From: Streptomyces nigra
GTDB taxonomy: Bacteria; Actinomycetota; Actinomycetes; Streptomycetales; Streptomycetaceae
Direction: 5' to 3'
Length of the DNA: 64,000 bases
NCBI RefSeq assembly: GCF_003074055.1
Contig: NZ_CP029043.1
Location: 7,370,501 to 7,434,500, forward strand
The notes under the pieces are model-generated. The model saw nothing but the letters and a program-made list of their open reading frames with translations, ran no database searches and was not told the origin of the DNA. This document shows positions 8,120-16,983 of the stretch, one piece after another (positions within the stretch are counted from its first letter, which is position 1; every line of letters starts with the position of its first letter). Position numbers and translations under genes: made by a program.

Positions 8120-10486
8120 TCAGAACGTCAGACTCCAGCGGTCGACGTAGCCGGGGTCGACGGTGAAGATGCCGGGTGTGTTGTCGGTGACCCGGAGTCT
8201 CCAGGTGCCGTTCGCGGGGACCGCCGAGGCGTCGACCGTGTACGTGGCGTGGAGTTCGGTCTCCCCGTTGTTCCAGTACCAGGGCTTCACCGGGATCTCG
8301 GTACCGTCCTCGCTGACCAGGGTGGCGATCTGGCCGCCCACCCAGGGGTGGACGAGGTCGATGGTGACCTTGAGGTCGCTCGGCGCGTGCCCCTTGCGGC
8401 CGGTCACCACGAGGGGTGACTCGACCGTGCCCCACTGCGGGATGTCGTAGCGGGCCGGGTTGACGAAGAAGCCTCCGCCGGAGGCGAGTACCGGCCAGTC
8501 GAAGCGCACGGTCTGCCTGGCCCCGGGCTGGGCCGTGTTCTTGACCGTCACGGCGGCCGTGAAGGTGCCGGCCTTCTTCGGCGTGCCGGTGATCAGACCG
8601 GTGCGGGAGTCGATGGACAGGCCCTTGGGCAGCCCGTGCGCCGAGTAGGTGAGCCGTCCGGGGCTGGAGCCGGTCGCCACGATCTGACGGCTGGTGGGCT
8701 GGCCCACGGCGGCGGGGCGCGTGGACGGGGCGACGACGGCGATGTGGTGGACGTAGCGGGCGCCCACGTTGACCGCTGCCCACGCGTTCCCGACGGCCTC
8801 GTACGTGGCGCTGCCCTGCCCGAACAGGTCGGCGGCCGCCTGCAGGGTGGCGGTGCGGGCCCCGGCGTAGTCGGTGCCGCTGGTCATGTAGGTGGTCAGC
8901 GCCCGGTACCAGATGGCTGTCGCGTTGCGCAGACCGATCGGCGCGACGGGGAGGCCGTCGTAGGTGGGGCTGTCGTACGAGACGCCGTTGAGCGTCTTCT
9001 TCCCGCTGCCCTCGGAGAGGAGGTAGAAGAAGTGGTTGGCGGGGCCGGAGCCGTGGTGGACGTCCTCCTTGCGCAGGTCGGGCGTCCAGTAGTCCAGCGA
9101 GGTGCCCTTGTCGGGGTGGGCGTCCTTGGAGGGCTGGTCCATGTAGCGCAGCGGCTTGCCGGTGCCGCGCACGTCGGCGAGCTCGCCGAGGGTGTAATCG
9201 GGTGTGTCGGCGGGGTTGTCCGCGAAGAACTCCACGGCCGTGGCCATGATGTCGCTGGTCGCCTCGTTGAGGCCGCCGGACTCCCCGGTGTAGGTGAGGT
9301 TGGCGGTGGCGAAGGTGACGCCGTGCGTCATCTCGTGGGCGGCGATGTCGAGTTCGGTGAGCGGGTGGGCGTTGTCCCGGCCGTCACCGTAGGTCATGCA
9401 GAAGCAGAGGTCGTCCCAGTAGGCGTTGGCGAGCTTGTCGCCGGCGTGGACACGGGACCGCGCGCCGGCCCCGTCGTCCGCGATGCCGTTGCGGCCGAAC
9501 CACTCCCGGTAGAAGTCCCAGGTCATCCGCTGCCCGTAGGCGGCGTCCACGGCGGCCGTCTTCCGGTCGGCGGTGGTGCCGTCGCCCCAGTCGTCGTCCT
9601 CGTCGGTGACGAGGACACCGGAGCCGCCGACGCCGGTGAGGTCGTACGTCTTGTGGCTGCCGCGGTCCGGGTCGGTCAACTCGAAGACGTCACCGCTCTT
9701 CACGGTGCCGATGTCCACCTGGCCGCTGTACTGGCTGTGCCCCGTGCCCGTGGCGATCTGCTCGACGCTCTGGAGACGGTTCCCCGTCGCCGCGTCCGTG
9801 ACGACGCTCAGCCGGCTCGGGGTGCCGTCGGGCTGGGTGCCGGTGACGAAGGACTGCCAGGCGAGGACGGGGCCGCCGTCGCCCATGAAGACCACAAGAC
9901 GTGGGGCGTCGGCCGCCGTCGGGGCCTTGGTGCGCGCGTCCTCGGCGGCGCCGAGAGCGCTGCGCCGGGCTTCGGCGGCGCTGACGGCGGGCTTTGTGCC
10001 GGGCACCTTCACCCGTGCGTTCGTCGCCTTGCTGACCGTGCGGCCGTCCGCCTTCTCGTGCACCACCAAGTCCCCGCCGAGCACGGGGAGTCCGGCGTAC
10101 GTGCGCTCGTAGCGGGTGTGCACGGTGCCGTCGGCGTCCTTGATGACGTCCCTGGGGACCAGGGTCTCCTCGTCACCGAGGCCGAGCGCTTCGGCGGTGT
10201 CGGATCGTGCGTCGGCCGCCGCCTCGAGCAGCCGTTCCCGCTGCCCGGAGGTGAGGGTGACGGGGCGTGCCCCGGCCCTGGCGTCGGCCGCGATCCGCCG
10301 GGGAGCTTCCTGCTCGGCGGGGAGGGCGGCGGCGACACCGGCCGGGAGCACCGGGGCCAAGGTCGCGGTGAGGGCCAGGGCGGCGGCCACGGCGAGCCCG
10401 CGTGGCCGGCGGGGCCCTCGGGGCTCACGCCGGGGCGTGGGTCTGGGCGATATCGGGACGCCGTCGACGGCGTGGTGGTTCGTCAC
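8120..10486 (-). CDS. Secreted M4 (thermolysin-like) metalloprotease with P domain
   Basis: A 788-residue preproenzyme. A twin-arginine-rich leader and hydrophobic signal (about 1-55) precede an FTP/PepSY-type propeptide (about 60-240). The M4 catalytic domain has the zinc motif HEMTH at about 384-388, the third ligand Glu in GGLNEATSD, and the late active-site HHGSGPANHFFYLL. Then come a putative Ig domain (GLPKGLSIDSRTGLITGTP) and a C-terminal P/Homo-B domain (VTIDLVHPWVGGQIATLVSE, GTWRLRVTDNTPG). It should digest protein outside the cell. GTG at 10486 is chosen because AAGGAG lies 7 bases ahead; the same frame stays open for 280 codons upstream but is shadow sequence. A hairpin follows the stop. 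Confidence 0.9.
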   Translation of the reverse strand: MTNHHAVDGVPISPRPTPRREPRGPRRPRGLAVAAALALTATLAPVLPAGVAAALPAEQEAPRRIAADARAGARPVTLTSGQRERLLEAAADARSDTAEALGLGDEETLVPRDVIKDADGTVHTRYERTYAGLPVLGGDLVVHEKADGRTVSKATNARVKVPGTKPAVSAAEARRSALGAAEDARTKAPTAADAPRLVVFMGDGGPVLAWQSFVTGTQPDGTPSRLSVVTDAATGNRLQSVEQIATGTGHSQYSGQVDIGTVKSGDVFELTDPDRGSHKTYDLTGVGGSGVLVTDEDDDWGDGTTADRKTAAVDAAYGQRMTWDFYREWFGRNGIADDGAGARSRVHAGDKLANAYWDDLCFCMTYGDGRDNAHPLTELDIAAHEMTHGVTFATANLTYTGESGGLNEATSDIMATAVEFFADNPADTPDYTLGELADVRGTGKPLRYMDQPSKDAHPDKGTSLDYWTPDLRKEDVHHGSGPANHFFYLLSEGSGKKTLNGVSYDSPTYDGLPVAPIGLRNATAIWYRALTTYMTSGTDYAGARTATLQAAADLFGQGSATYEAVGNAWAAVNVGARYVHHIAVVAPSTRPAAVGQPTSRQIVATGSSPGRLTYSAHGLPKGLSIDSRTGLITGTPKKAGTFTAAVTVKNTAQPGARQTVRFDWPVLASGGGFFVNPARYDIPQWGTVESPLVVTGRKGHAPSDLKVTIDLVHPWVGGQIATLVSEDGTEIPVKPWYWNNGETELHATYTVDASAVPANGTWRLRVTDNTPGIFTVDPGYVDRWSLTF

Positions 10487-10923
10487 TCGTGAACTCCTTG
10501 TTGCCCGGCCACAGACAGGGCCGGCAGGCGATGACAGGGAACGACAGGGAACGACAGCAACGACAAAGGAACGGCTCGAAAGCCTCTGGAAGTTGACGGC
10601 GCGTGACGCTCTCGCGCCGTCGTGGATCGTTTCAGTACGCCTGTCGGCTGTCACTATCCCGGAGATCAATGTCCGAAAGCCGGTCAACGGTCTCCTGGCC
10701 AGGCGTCGGAGGGCGGGCGCGGCAACGAGCGGATTTACCTGGAGGTCACACTGGTTTGACCATTCAGGGAGGCGATATCCAGCCATGGCGGTGGTGTTGC
10801 GCCGGCGCCCGGTTCGGGTGAATCCGCGTGGCTTGCGGAGCTTGCGTCCCACGTTGCCTGCTGCTTCGTCGCAGGTGACAAACCCGGCGACGCCGACGAT
10901 CACCGTCGGGATACTGGTCGCCC
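10487..10923. other. Intergenic promoter region between protease and kinase genes
   Basis: No gene is supported in this 437-base divergent interval. It must hold the promoters of the protease (minus) and the kinase-like gene (plus). The only visible structure is the short tandem repeat at 10531-10570, in the protease 5' region. No clear operator palindrome was recognised. Confidence 0.5.
10531..10570. repeat. Short 10-bp tandem repeats upstream of the protease gene
   Basis: Four consecutive near-copies of a 10-base unit: ATGACAGGGA, ACGACAGGGA, ACGACAGCAA and a diverged CGACAAAGGA. They sit 45-84 bases ahead of the protease start, so they could be in its leader or promoter. They may be a regulator-binding array or simple slippage products. 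Confidence 0.5.
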
Positions 10924-11670
10924 ATGGACGAGGTCGAAGTCGTCGTGGCCCATTCCGAACGGGCGACCCTGCGCGTCGGTGACGTGTTCCTGAAGGTGGA
11001 CGCCGACCCGGCGCGCCTGGACGCGGAAGTCGAGGCGATGTCCCTCGCGCCGGTCCCGACACCTGAGGTCCTGTGGCGCCAGCCGGTCGTACTCGCCACG
11101 GCCGCCGTCCGCGGGACGACGCTCGGACGCCTCGGCGGTCCCTCGACCGGGTCACCGGCGGCGTGGGCCGCCGCGGGCGCCGCCATCCGGACGCTGCACG
11201 ACGCGCCGCTGCCACCTCGGCCGGGCCGCGCGGGACGGAGTATCGCCGCCCTGTCGGCGGAACTCGACGCCGAGTGCGAAGCGCTCGTCGTGAACGGCTT
11301 CCTGCCGGCCGACCTTGTCGCACGCAACCGCGAGGTCGCCGAGGCCGCGCTGCGCCCGTGGACGCCCGCCTTCACGCACGGCGACCTGCAGATCGCGCAC
11401 GTCTTCGTGGAGGACGACCAGGTCGTGGGCATCATCGACTGGTCCGAGGCGGGGCAGGGCGACGCGCTGTACGACCTCGCCACGTTCACCCTCGGACACG
11501 AGGAGCACCTCGAGGACGTGCTCGCCGGATACGGCACCGACGTCGATCGCGACGTGATCCGGGCGTGGTGGTCGGTGCGGAGCCTGCTGGCGGTGCGGTG
11601 GCTGATCGAGCACGGCTTCGACGCCGCAGCGCCGGGCTGCGAGATCGACGTACTGAGATCCCGGATGTGA
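10924..11670 (+). CDS. Aminoglycoside phosphotransferase (APH)-like kinase
   Basis: A 248-residue protein with the APH/choline-kinase fold. The Brenner motif HGDLQIAHVF (His152, Asp154) carries the catalytic Asp, and IIDWSEAGQGDALYDLA carries the metal-binding Asp172. The N-terminal lobe is short (SERATLRVGDVFLKVDADP). In Brenner's motif the usual Asn is replaced by His158, seen in some family members. It is likely a small-molecule phosphotransferase, not necessarily a resistance gene. Starts at ATG 10924. Confidence 0.8.
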   Translation: MDEVEVVVAHSERATLRVGDVFLKVDADPARLDAEVEAMSLAPVPTPEVLWRQPVVLATAAVRGTTLGRLGGPSTGSPAAWAAAGAAIRTLHDAPLPPRPGRAGRSIAALSAELDAECEALVVNGFLPADLVARNREVAEAALRPWTPAFTHGDLQIAHVFVEDDQVVGIIDWSEAGQGDALYDLATFTLGHEEHLEDVLAGYGTDVDRDVIRAWWSVRSLLAVRWLIEHGFDAAAPGCEIDVLRSRM

Positions 11671-11711
11671 GGGGCCGTCGGTCTACTGAACCGGCCGGGG
11701 GCGCCGTCGCG

Positions 11712-12281
11712 TCACGACCACACGAGTCGCCCTTCGGCCACCTCACAGACCGGGTGGTCGCCGGCCGCGATCCGCGTCAGCAGCTGTGCCACGGAGTCGA
11801 AGTAGTGAGCCAGTGAGGCGTACTCGCCCGTGATCGTGCTCTCGCCCACGAACCAGCTGCCGACACGTCCGTCCCGCACATCGACGAACTTCCCCGACCA
11901 GCCATCCTGATCCGACTGGAAGGGGATCCACTCATTGCGCCAGAAGGGATGGTCCGGCCCGTCCGGAGGGTCGAACCCCTCCGGCCTCCAGCGGTTCGCG
12001 TACAGCCCCTCCATGGCCCGGATGCCCAGAAAGAACCGTCCCTCGTCCGGGAACCCGGCGAAGCCACAACACTGCACGTCGTCGTCGGCTTCCTCCTCAG
12101 GAAGATCCAGGTTGTTCCGCAGCAACCACGCCCGCAGGTCCGGGTGGAGCCGGACTCCCATCCGCTCTTCCGCGGCCGCCAGCATCTCCTCCGTCGCGGG
12201 GCCGGGCAGCTCGGCGTGATCGGCCGGGGCGTGCTCCCGGAGGAGATCCATCACGCGGGACCAACTTTCCACCACGCCCAT
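11712..12281 (-). CDS. SMI1/KNR4 (SUKH) family protein
   Basis: A 189-residue SUKH-fold protein: PGPATEEMLAAAEERMGVRL, HPDLRAWLLRNN, then GFPDEGRFFLGI, WIPFQSDQDGWSGKFVD and GEYASLAHYFDSVAQLL. SUKH proteins are often immunity proteins of polymorphic toxins, but also occur as orphans, and no toxin lies next to this gene. GGAGGGGG precedes the ATG at 12281. Two other SUKH genes are in the window, one broken. Confidence 0.8.
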   Translation of the reverse strand: MGVVESWSRVMDLLREHAPADHAELPGPATEEMLAAAEERMGVRLHPDLRAWLLRNNLDLPEEEADDDVQCCGFAGFPDEGRFFLGIRAMEGLYANRWRPEGFDPPDGPDHPFWRNEWIPFQSDQDGWSGKFVDVRDGRVGSWFVGESTITGEYASLAHYFDSVAQLLTRIAAGDHPVCEVAEGRLVWS

Positions 12282-12429
12282 TCCGCACAGCCCCCTCCGC
12301 AACGTCGTTGTCGGGCACCGTCGTTGCGAAGCCTATGAACAGTACGCGTCACTACGGGGCGCCGACGGAGAACCCGACGGGCAGGGTACTCCGCGCTGAT
12401 CTACTGCCCGCATCCACAGCCACCCGGCG

Positions 12430-13047
12430 TCAGGAGGCGGCCGGACCGCCGTCGGTGGCCCGGCGCTGTCGCTGGTAGTGGCGCGCGGCGCGGGCGCGGT
12501 TGCCGCACGATGACTTGCACCACTCCTGCCGGCCATGGGACTTGACGAAGTACCGCACACAGCGTGGCGCGGAGCAGGCCCGCAGACGGTCGCGATGCGG
12601 ACCGCTCAGAAAGTCGACGGCGGCACGGGCCAGCGCCGCCAGAAGCCGGACCGCCGGATCACCCTCCGCCGACACCAGACGGACCGCGGGGGCACCATCC
12701 GACGGCCAGTCCAACTGAGGTACGACCGACTCACGCGCCGCGACGGAGTTGAGGTACGCCAGCGCCTCCTCGACCGGCATCGGTCGCCGCGCGTCCGCCG
12801 GACTGGGCGGCGCGGGACTGACCGTGCGGGCGAAGAGGGACCGCACCGCCTGCCGCAGAGCGACGATCTCGTCTCTCAGATCGTCATTCACGGACAACTT
12901 CCGAATGCGCACCTGACCGGAGAGCAGATCCGCCTGCGCCTCGACCCAGCGAGTCACCCCTTCAACCGACGCGAGGTCGTCGGCGACACCACCGTCCCCG
13001 TCGTGCCGGATCGTGCTCGCCAGTTCCAGCGCCAGCCAGCGCTCCAT
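12430..13047 (-). CDS. CGNR zinc-finger transcriptional regulator
   Basis: A 205-residue protein with the ABATE-type N-terminal domain (LALELASTIRHDG...) and a C-terminal CGNR zinc finger: LRACSAPRCVRYFVKSHGRQ, EWCKSSCGNRARAARHY. The four cysteines (C-x4-C, C-x3-C) and the CGNR signature are intact. The family acts as DNA-binding regulators. GGAGGAGCCC precedes the ATG at 13047. It diverges from a metallophosphoesterase gene, with a palindromic operator candidate in between. Confidence 0.88.
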   Translation of the reverse strand: MERWLALELASTIRHDGDGGVADDLASVEGVTRWVEAQADLLSGQVRIRKLSVNDDLRDEIVALRQAVRSLFARTVSPAPPSPADARRPMPVEEALAYLNSVAARESVVPQLDWPSDGAPAVRLVSAEGDPAVRLLAALARAAVDFLSGPHRDRLRACSAPRCVRYFVKSHGRQEWCKSSCGNRARAARHYQRQRRATDGGPAAS

Positions 13048-13110
13048 GGGCTCCTCCCTCCCTCTCGGTGCCGACCACTTGATCACGTCGTCCGGCACAG
13101 TCTAAGGTCT

Positions 13111-13139
13111 CTAACGGTAAAAGTGAGAACTTCCGTTAG
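13111..13139. promoter_or_regulatory. Probable operator in the CGNR/phosphoesterase divergent region
   Basis: Inverted repeat CTAACGG (13111-13117) and CCGTTAG (13133-13139) with a 15-base AT-richer spacer, unusual for this GC-rich DNA. It lies 64 bases before the CGNR gene and 76 before the metallophosphoesterase. It is a good candidate for autoregulation and control of the divergent gene. Binding is inferred. Confidence 0.5.
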
Positions 13140-13214
13140 GAGTCGAGGTGGGGTGACGGCACCCCGGCCTCGGCCTGTACGGCGGCGGGGAGCCGCCGGG
13201 GGAGGGGACCGAGC

Positions 13215-13964
13215 ATGTCTGTACTGCTCGCCCAGATCAGTGACCTGCACCTGGACGGCAGCGAGAGGGCCACCGAACGCGCCCGCCGCGTCATGGACTA
13301 TCTGCGGAACCTGCCGCACCCCGTGGACGCGCTCCTGGTCACCGGGGACATCGCCGACCACGGCGCGGAAGCCGAGTACATGGAGGCCGCCGGTCTGCTG
13401 ACGGCCCCGTTCCCGGTGCTGACCTGCCCCGGCAACCACGACGTCCGTCCGGCCTACCGCAAGGCCCTCCTCGGAGAGGCACCCGACGAGAGCCCGATCA
13501 ACCGGATCCACCACATCGCCGGGACCGCCATCCTGATGTGCGACTCCACCATCCCAGGCCGCGACGAGGGCCGTCTCGACGCCGAGACGCTCGACTGGAT
13601 CGCCGCCCGCCTCGCCGAACTGCCGCCGGACACCCCGGCACTCATCGCCTTCCACCAGCCGCCCGTCGAACTGCACCACCCACTGCCCGACTCCGGCAGG
13701 CTCGAACAGCCCGAGAAACTCGCGGCCCTGCTCGCGGCACACCCGAAGGTCGTCGCCGTCCTGACCGGACACGCCCATACGGCGGCCGCGTCGACCTTCG
13801 CGGACCGGCCACTGATCGTCGGTCCGGGCGTCACCTGGACCCTGCGGATGCCCTGGGAGGGCGACCGCCCGGCCGACCGCGACCAGCCGCCCGGTCTGGC
13901 GTTCCACGTCCTCGGCGACGACCGGCGCCTGACCACCCACTACCGCGTCGTGCTCCGAAGCTGA
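13215..13964 (+). CDS. Calcineurin-like metallophosphoesterase (class III phosphodiesterase type)
   Basis: A 249-residue enzyme with the full metal-site series: DLH (Asp10, His12), GDIADH (Asp45), GNHD (Asn74, His75), a histidine in AFHQPP, and GHAH near residue 190. This spacing matches CpdA-type 3',5'-cyclic-nucleotide phosphodiesterases and related phosphoesterases with two divalent metals. The actual substrate is not determined by motifs. The ATG at 13215 follows GGGGGAGGGGACCGAGC. It probably shares regulation with the divergent CGNR gene. Confidence 0.88.
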   Translation: MSVLLAQISDLHLDGSERATERARRVMDYLRNLPHPVDALLVTGDIADHGAEAEYMEAAGLLTAPFPVLTCPGNHDVRPAYRKALLGEAPDESPINRIHHIAGTAILMCDSTIPGRDEGRLDAETLDWIAARLAELPPDTPALIAFHQPPVELHHPLPDSGRLEQPEKLAALLAAHPKVVAVLTGHAHTAAASTFADRPLIVGPGVTWTLRMPWEGDRPADRDQPPGLAFHVLGDDRRLTTHYRVVLRS

Positions 13965-13990
13965 TGCTTCTCGGACTGGCACCGAGTCGT

Positions 13991-14992
13991 TCAGCCACCG
14001 ACCTTCCCGGCGTCGATGCGCTCCCCCCGCGTCGCGTCCACCACGATGGGAATGCCTTGCGGGATCCGTCCGTCGAGTTCCTCGAGGAGGGACCGCACCG
14101 GGGGCAGTCGGCCGGGCGCACGGACATGGATGTGCAGGGTCCGGGAGTTCGCGTCGACGCTGGTGACGGAGGCGCCCGGCTCGTCGGCGAGCCACTCCTG
14201 CGCGGCGTCCTTGGCCCGGCCGGTCCAGGCGTTGAGCAACAGCGTGGCGACGGTGTTGGCGGCCAGGGGGAGGAGGACGACGGCGAACAGCAGGGCCATG
14301 GCGGCGGACGTCCTGCCCGTGGGCCGCCCGGCCGCCTTGTCCGCGTCCCCGGCGTACCCGAGCGCGGCGAAGACCACCATGCCGGCGAAGACGAGGGCGA
14401 AGAGGTTCGACACGAACAGGGCCAGCGCGCCCAGCGCCAGCCATCCCGACAGTTTCCCCAGGCAGACCCCTACGACCACCAGGGGCGGGACGAGGGAGAT
14501 GGCGATCGCGACACCGGGCAGGACGGAGGCGACGTCCCGGCGGGCCAGCGCGACCGCGCCGGCCAGACCGGTGGCGAGGGCGGCGACCAGGTCCATCAGG
14601 TCGGGCGAGGTCCGCGAGGCGATCTGACTGTTGGACAGCAGGTCGTAGTCGCTGGGGAGAACGAGTGACATGAGCATCCCGAGCGCGACGACGAGGAGGC
14701 CCGCCAGGAGGACGACGGTGGCCGAGCCGGTGCGACGGCGCAGCACCGACCCGAGGGCGATGCCCATGATCGGGGTGGACAACGGGGCGATGATCATGGC
14801 GCCGATGACGGTCGCCGTCGAGTCCGTGAGGACCCCGCCGCCCGCGATGATCGCCGCCAGCGTGAGCATCGTCCAGAACGCCGACCTCTTGGACGTGGTG
14901 TCGCCCGAGGCGAGGACCAGATCCCGGGTCAGTTCGTCCAACGTCCGGCGCTGCGACGCCGGCAGTACACGGGCTCGAAGCTGCCTGATCAT
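13991..14992 (-). CDS. DUF389 family integral membrane protein
   Basis: A 333-residue protein with six to eight hydrophobic helices and the DUF389 hallmarks: FWTMLTLAAIIAGGGVLTDS, ATVIGAMIIAPLSTPIMG and SLVPPLVVVGVCL. A soluble C-terminal domain follows (ANSRTLHIHVRAPGRLPPVR...). Members are polytopic membrane proteins of unknown transport function, often called hydrophobic-domain proteins. The ATG at 14992 gives the usual short cytoplasmic leader. No operon partner. Confidence 0.85.
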   Translation of the reverse strand: MIRQLRARVLPASQRRTLDELTRDLVLASGDTTSKRSAFWTMLTLAAIIAGGGVLTDSTATVIGAMIIAPLSTPIMGIALGSVLRRRTGSATVVLLAGLLVVALGMLMSLVLPSDYDLLSNSQIASRTSPDLMDLVAALATGLAGAVALARRDVASVLPGVAIAISLVPPLVVVGVCLGKLSGWLALGALALFVSNLFALVFAGMVVFAALGYAGDADKAAGRPTGRTSAAMALLFAVVLLPLAANTVATLLLNAWTGRAKDAAQEWLADEPGASVTSVDANSRTLHIHVRAPGRLPPVRSLLEELDGRIPQGIPIVVDATRGERIDAGKVGG

Positions 14993-15138
14993 GATTCCAA
15001 ACAACCACGACCGGCCCGGTGGCCGCGGCTGGGACACGACCACGCGATGCCCGTCCCGCAGCCACAACCCCATGGCCAGGTGTCCCAGACCCGGAATCCC
15101 ACTCGACCCGGCCACCCCTCTGAAGAGATATTCCAGGG

Positions 15139-15699
15139 ATGGAGTTCTTCTGCTACCACCGCGACCGGCCCGCCTCCCTGTCCCTGCGCCTCGACCTGGC
15201 GGAGGAGCACTGGTCCTACATGGACCAGTACGCGAAGGAGATGATCGCCCGGGGCCCGACGTTCGCCGACGACGGCGAGACACCCACCGGCAGCGTGCAC
15301 ATCCTCGACCTCGCCGATCCCGCCGTCGCCCGCGCCTTCGCCTTCGACGAGCCGAACTACCAGGCCGGTGCCTACCGGGACGTGCTGCTCCGCCGGTGGC
15401 GCAACCTGCTCGGGCGCACGATGTGGGACTTCCCCGACGTCCCCGGGGGATGGACCGGCGGCAACCGCTACCTGGTGCTCGGCCTCGGTGCTGGGGAGCC
15501 CGCCGACCTCACCGTGCCGCCGGACCGGGACGTGCTCATCGCCTACGGCCCGCTCCTGTCCGACGACGGCACCGGCTGGCTCGGCACCGCGGCCCTGGTC
15601 CAGGCGCCCGACCCGGACACGGCACGCGCCGTCCTGACCTCCGACCGCTATGCCGACATCGAGGTCCACAACTGGGACTTCGGCGGCCGCCCGTCGTAG
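15139..15699 (+). CDS. YCII-related domain protein
   Basis: A 186-residue protein whose first 100 residues fit the YciI dimeric alpha-beta barrel fold: EFFCYHRDRPASLSLRLDLA, EEHWSYMDQYAKEMIARGPT, GSVHILDLADPAVARAFAFD and GAYRDVLLRRWRN. The second half repeats related strands (DVLIAYGPLLSDDGTGWLGT, DPDTARAVLTSDRYADIEVH), so two YCII-like units appear fused. Function unknown; single gene. Confidence 0.8.
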   Translation: MEFFCYHRDRPASLSLRLDLAEEHWSYMDQYAKEMIARGPTFADDGETPTGSVHILDLADPAVARAFAFDEPNYQAGAYRDVLLRRWRNLLGRTMWDFPDVPGGWTGGNRYLVLGLGAGEPADLTVPPDRDVLIAYGPLLSDDGTGWLGTAALVQAPDPDTARAVLTSDRYADIEVHNWDFGGRPS

Positions 15700-15831
15700 C
15701 CGTTCTTGCCCGAACAGCCCTCAAAGGCAACGAAGTTGATATACCCGCATCTTGCGGATGATGTGAGCCAAGAGGGACGATCAGAGGGTACGTAGGTGAT
15801 ACGTACAGGCAGTCACGCGAGGACAGAAGGG

Positions 15832-16983
15832 GTGCCGGTGGTCGAGCGCAATCTCACTCAGGAGGAGGTGGACGCGCTCCCGTTCGAGCTCAATCTGTCG
15901 GATGGTCACGCCTTCCGCCCCTGGACCCCCGCCGAATCCGAGATGATCGCCGGCTCGGCGCGCTTCTTCACGGAGTCCGACCGCCGGGGCGGGCAGCGGG
16001 CCGAGGCCGAGTACATACGCCGCTATCTCTCGCTCGGATCGCAGTCGTACCTCCCGGACCACTTCACCGGCCTGATGTCCTACTCCGCCTCGATGGCCGT
16101 GGAGATGGTCGCCAACCTGCTCCGCATGAGGAATCTCTCCGCGGCCCTGATCGAACCCTGCTTCGACAACATCGCCGACATCCTGAAGCGCCACGACATC
16201 CCCCTGCAGCCGTTCCCGGAGACGGCCTTCACAGACGGTCCGGCCGCGCTGGAGAGGCTGCTCGGCACCCTCACCGCGGATGTGATCTTCCTGGTGAGTC
16301 CGAACAACCCGACCGGCACCGTGGTGAGCGAAGAGGCGTTCAATCGGGTCGTCGAGTACTGCCGGACGAACGGCAAACTTCTCGTCCTCGACGGCTGCTT
16401 CCGGGTCTACCTGTCCGACGACGAGGTCTACGACCACTACGGCATCCTCGCCACGTCCGGCATCGACTGCGTCGTGATCGAGGACACCGGGAAGGTCTGG
16501 CCGGCGGCGGAGCTGAAGGCTCCCTTCCTCTCCGTCTCACCGAACCTGGTGGACGCCGTCTCGGCCATGCACTCGGACTTCCTCCTCCACCTCTCGCCCT
16601 TCACCGTCCGCCTGATCACCGAGTTCGTGAACCTCGCCGAGGCCGACAACGGCCGCTACCTCCGCGAACTCGTCCTGAAGAACCGCGAGCTCTTCGAGAA
16701 GACGGTCCCCGCATCCTTCCTGAGGACGGACGACACCCGGAAACTGGGCCTGGCCTGGCTGAAGGTGGAGCGGGACGACCTGGACGGCGAGGATGTCCGC
16801 AAGTTGCTGGCCGAACGCGGCGTCCAGGTCCTGTCGGGCGAGCGGTTCTACTGGGCGTCACCGCATCTGGGACGGCAGCACCTCCGCATGGCCCTCCTGC
16901 GCGACCCGGACGTCGTCGTCCGCGCCGGACAGGTGATCGCCGGTCTCGCCGAGGAGCTGGGCGACGGACGGTCACGGCGCTGA
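15832..16983 (+). CDS. PLP-dependent enzyme resembling L-arginine oxidase/hydroxylase MppP
   Basis: A 383-residue fold-type I aminotransferase-like protein. The N-terminus ERNLTQEEVDALPFELNLSD, then SYSASMAVEMVANL, PCFDNIADIL, SPNNPTGTV, LDGCFRVY and EDTGKVWPAAELKAP follow the pattern I remember for MppP of enduracididine biosynthesis, including the NLTQxE N-terminal motif and the PLP lysine after EDTG. MppP and relatives (RohP, Ind4) use O2 to oxidise L-arginine rather than transaminate it. GTG at 15832 is chosen because AGGAC lies 7 bases before and the length matches MppP. GTG at 15796 is an alternative. No other enduracididine or indolmycin gene is nearby. Activity is inferred. Confidence 0.7.
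   Translation: MPVVERNLTQEEVDALPFELNLSDGHAFRPWTPAESEMIAGSARFFTESDRRGGQRAEAEYIRRYLSLGSQSYLPDHFTGLMSYSASMAVEMVANLLRMRNLSAALIEPCFDNIADILKRHDIPLQPFPETAFTDGPAALERLLGTLTADVIFLVSPNNPTGTVVSEEAFNRVVEYCRTNGKLLVLDGCFRVYLSDDEVYDHYGILATSGIDCVVIEDTGKVWPAAELKAPFLSVSPNLVDAVSAMHSDFLLHLSPFTVRLITEFVNLAEADNGRYLRELVLKNRELFEKTVPASFLRTDDTRKLGLAWLKVERDDLDGEDVRKLLAERGVQVLSGERFYWASPHLGRQHLRMALLRDPDVVVRAGQVIAGLAEELGDGRSRR

Noticed and set aside
10487..11323. In-frame extension of the M4 protease frame upstream by 280 codons
   Set aside because: The extra sequence is arginine/proline-rich, antisense to the APH-like gene, and a perfect ribosome site marks the GTG at 10486.
10924..11670. Calling the APH-like protein an aminoglycoside resistance enzyme
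   Set aside because: The fold motifs are shared by many small-molecule kinases, and there is no resistance context.
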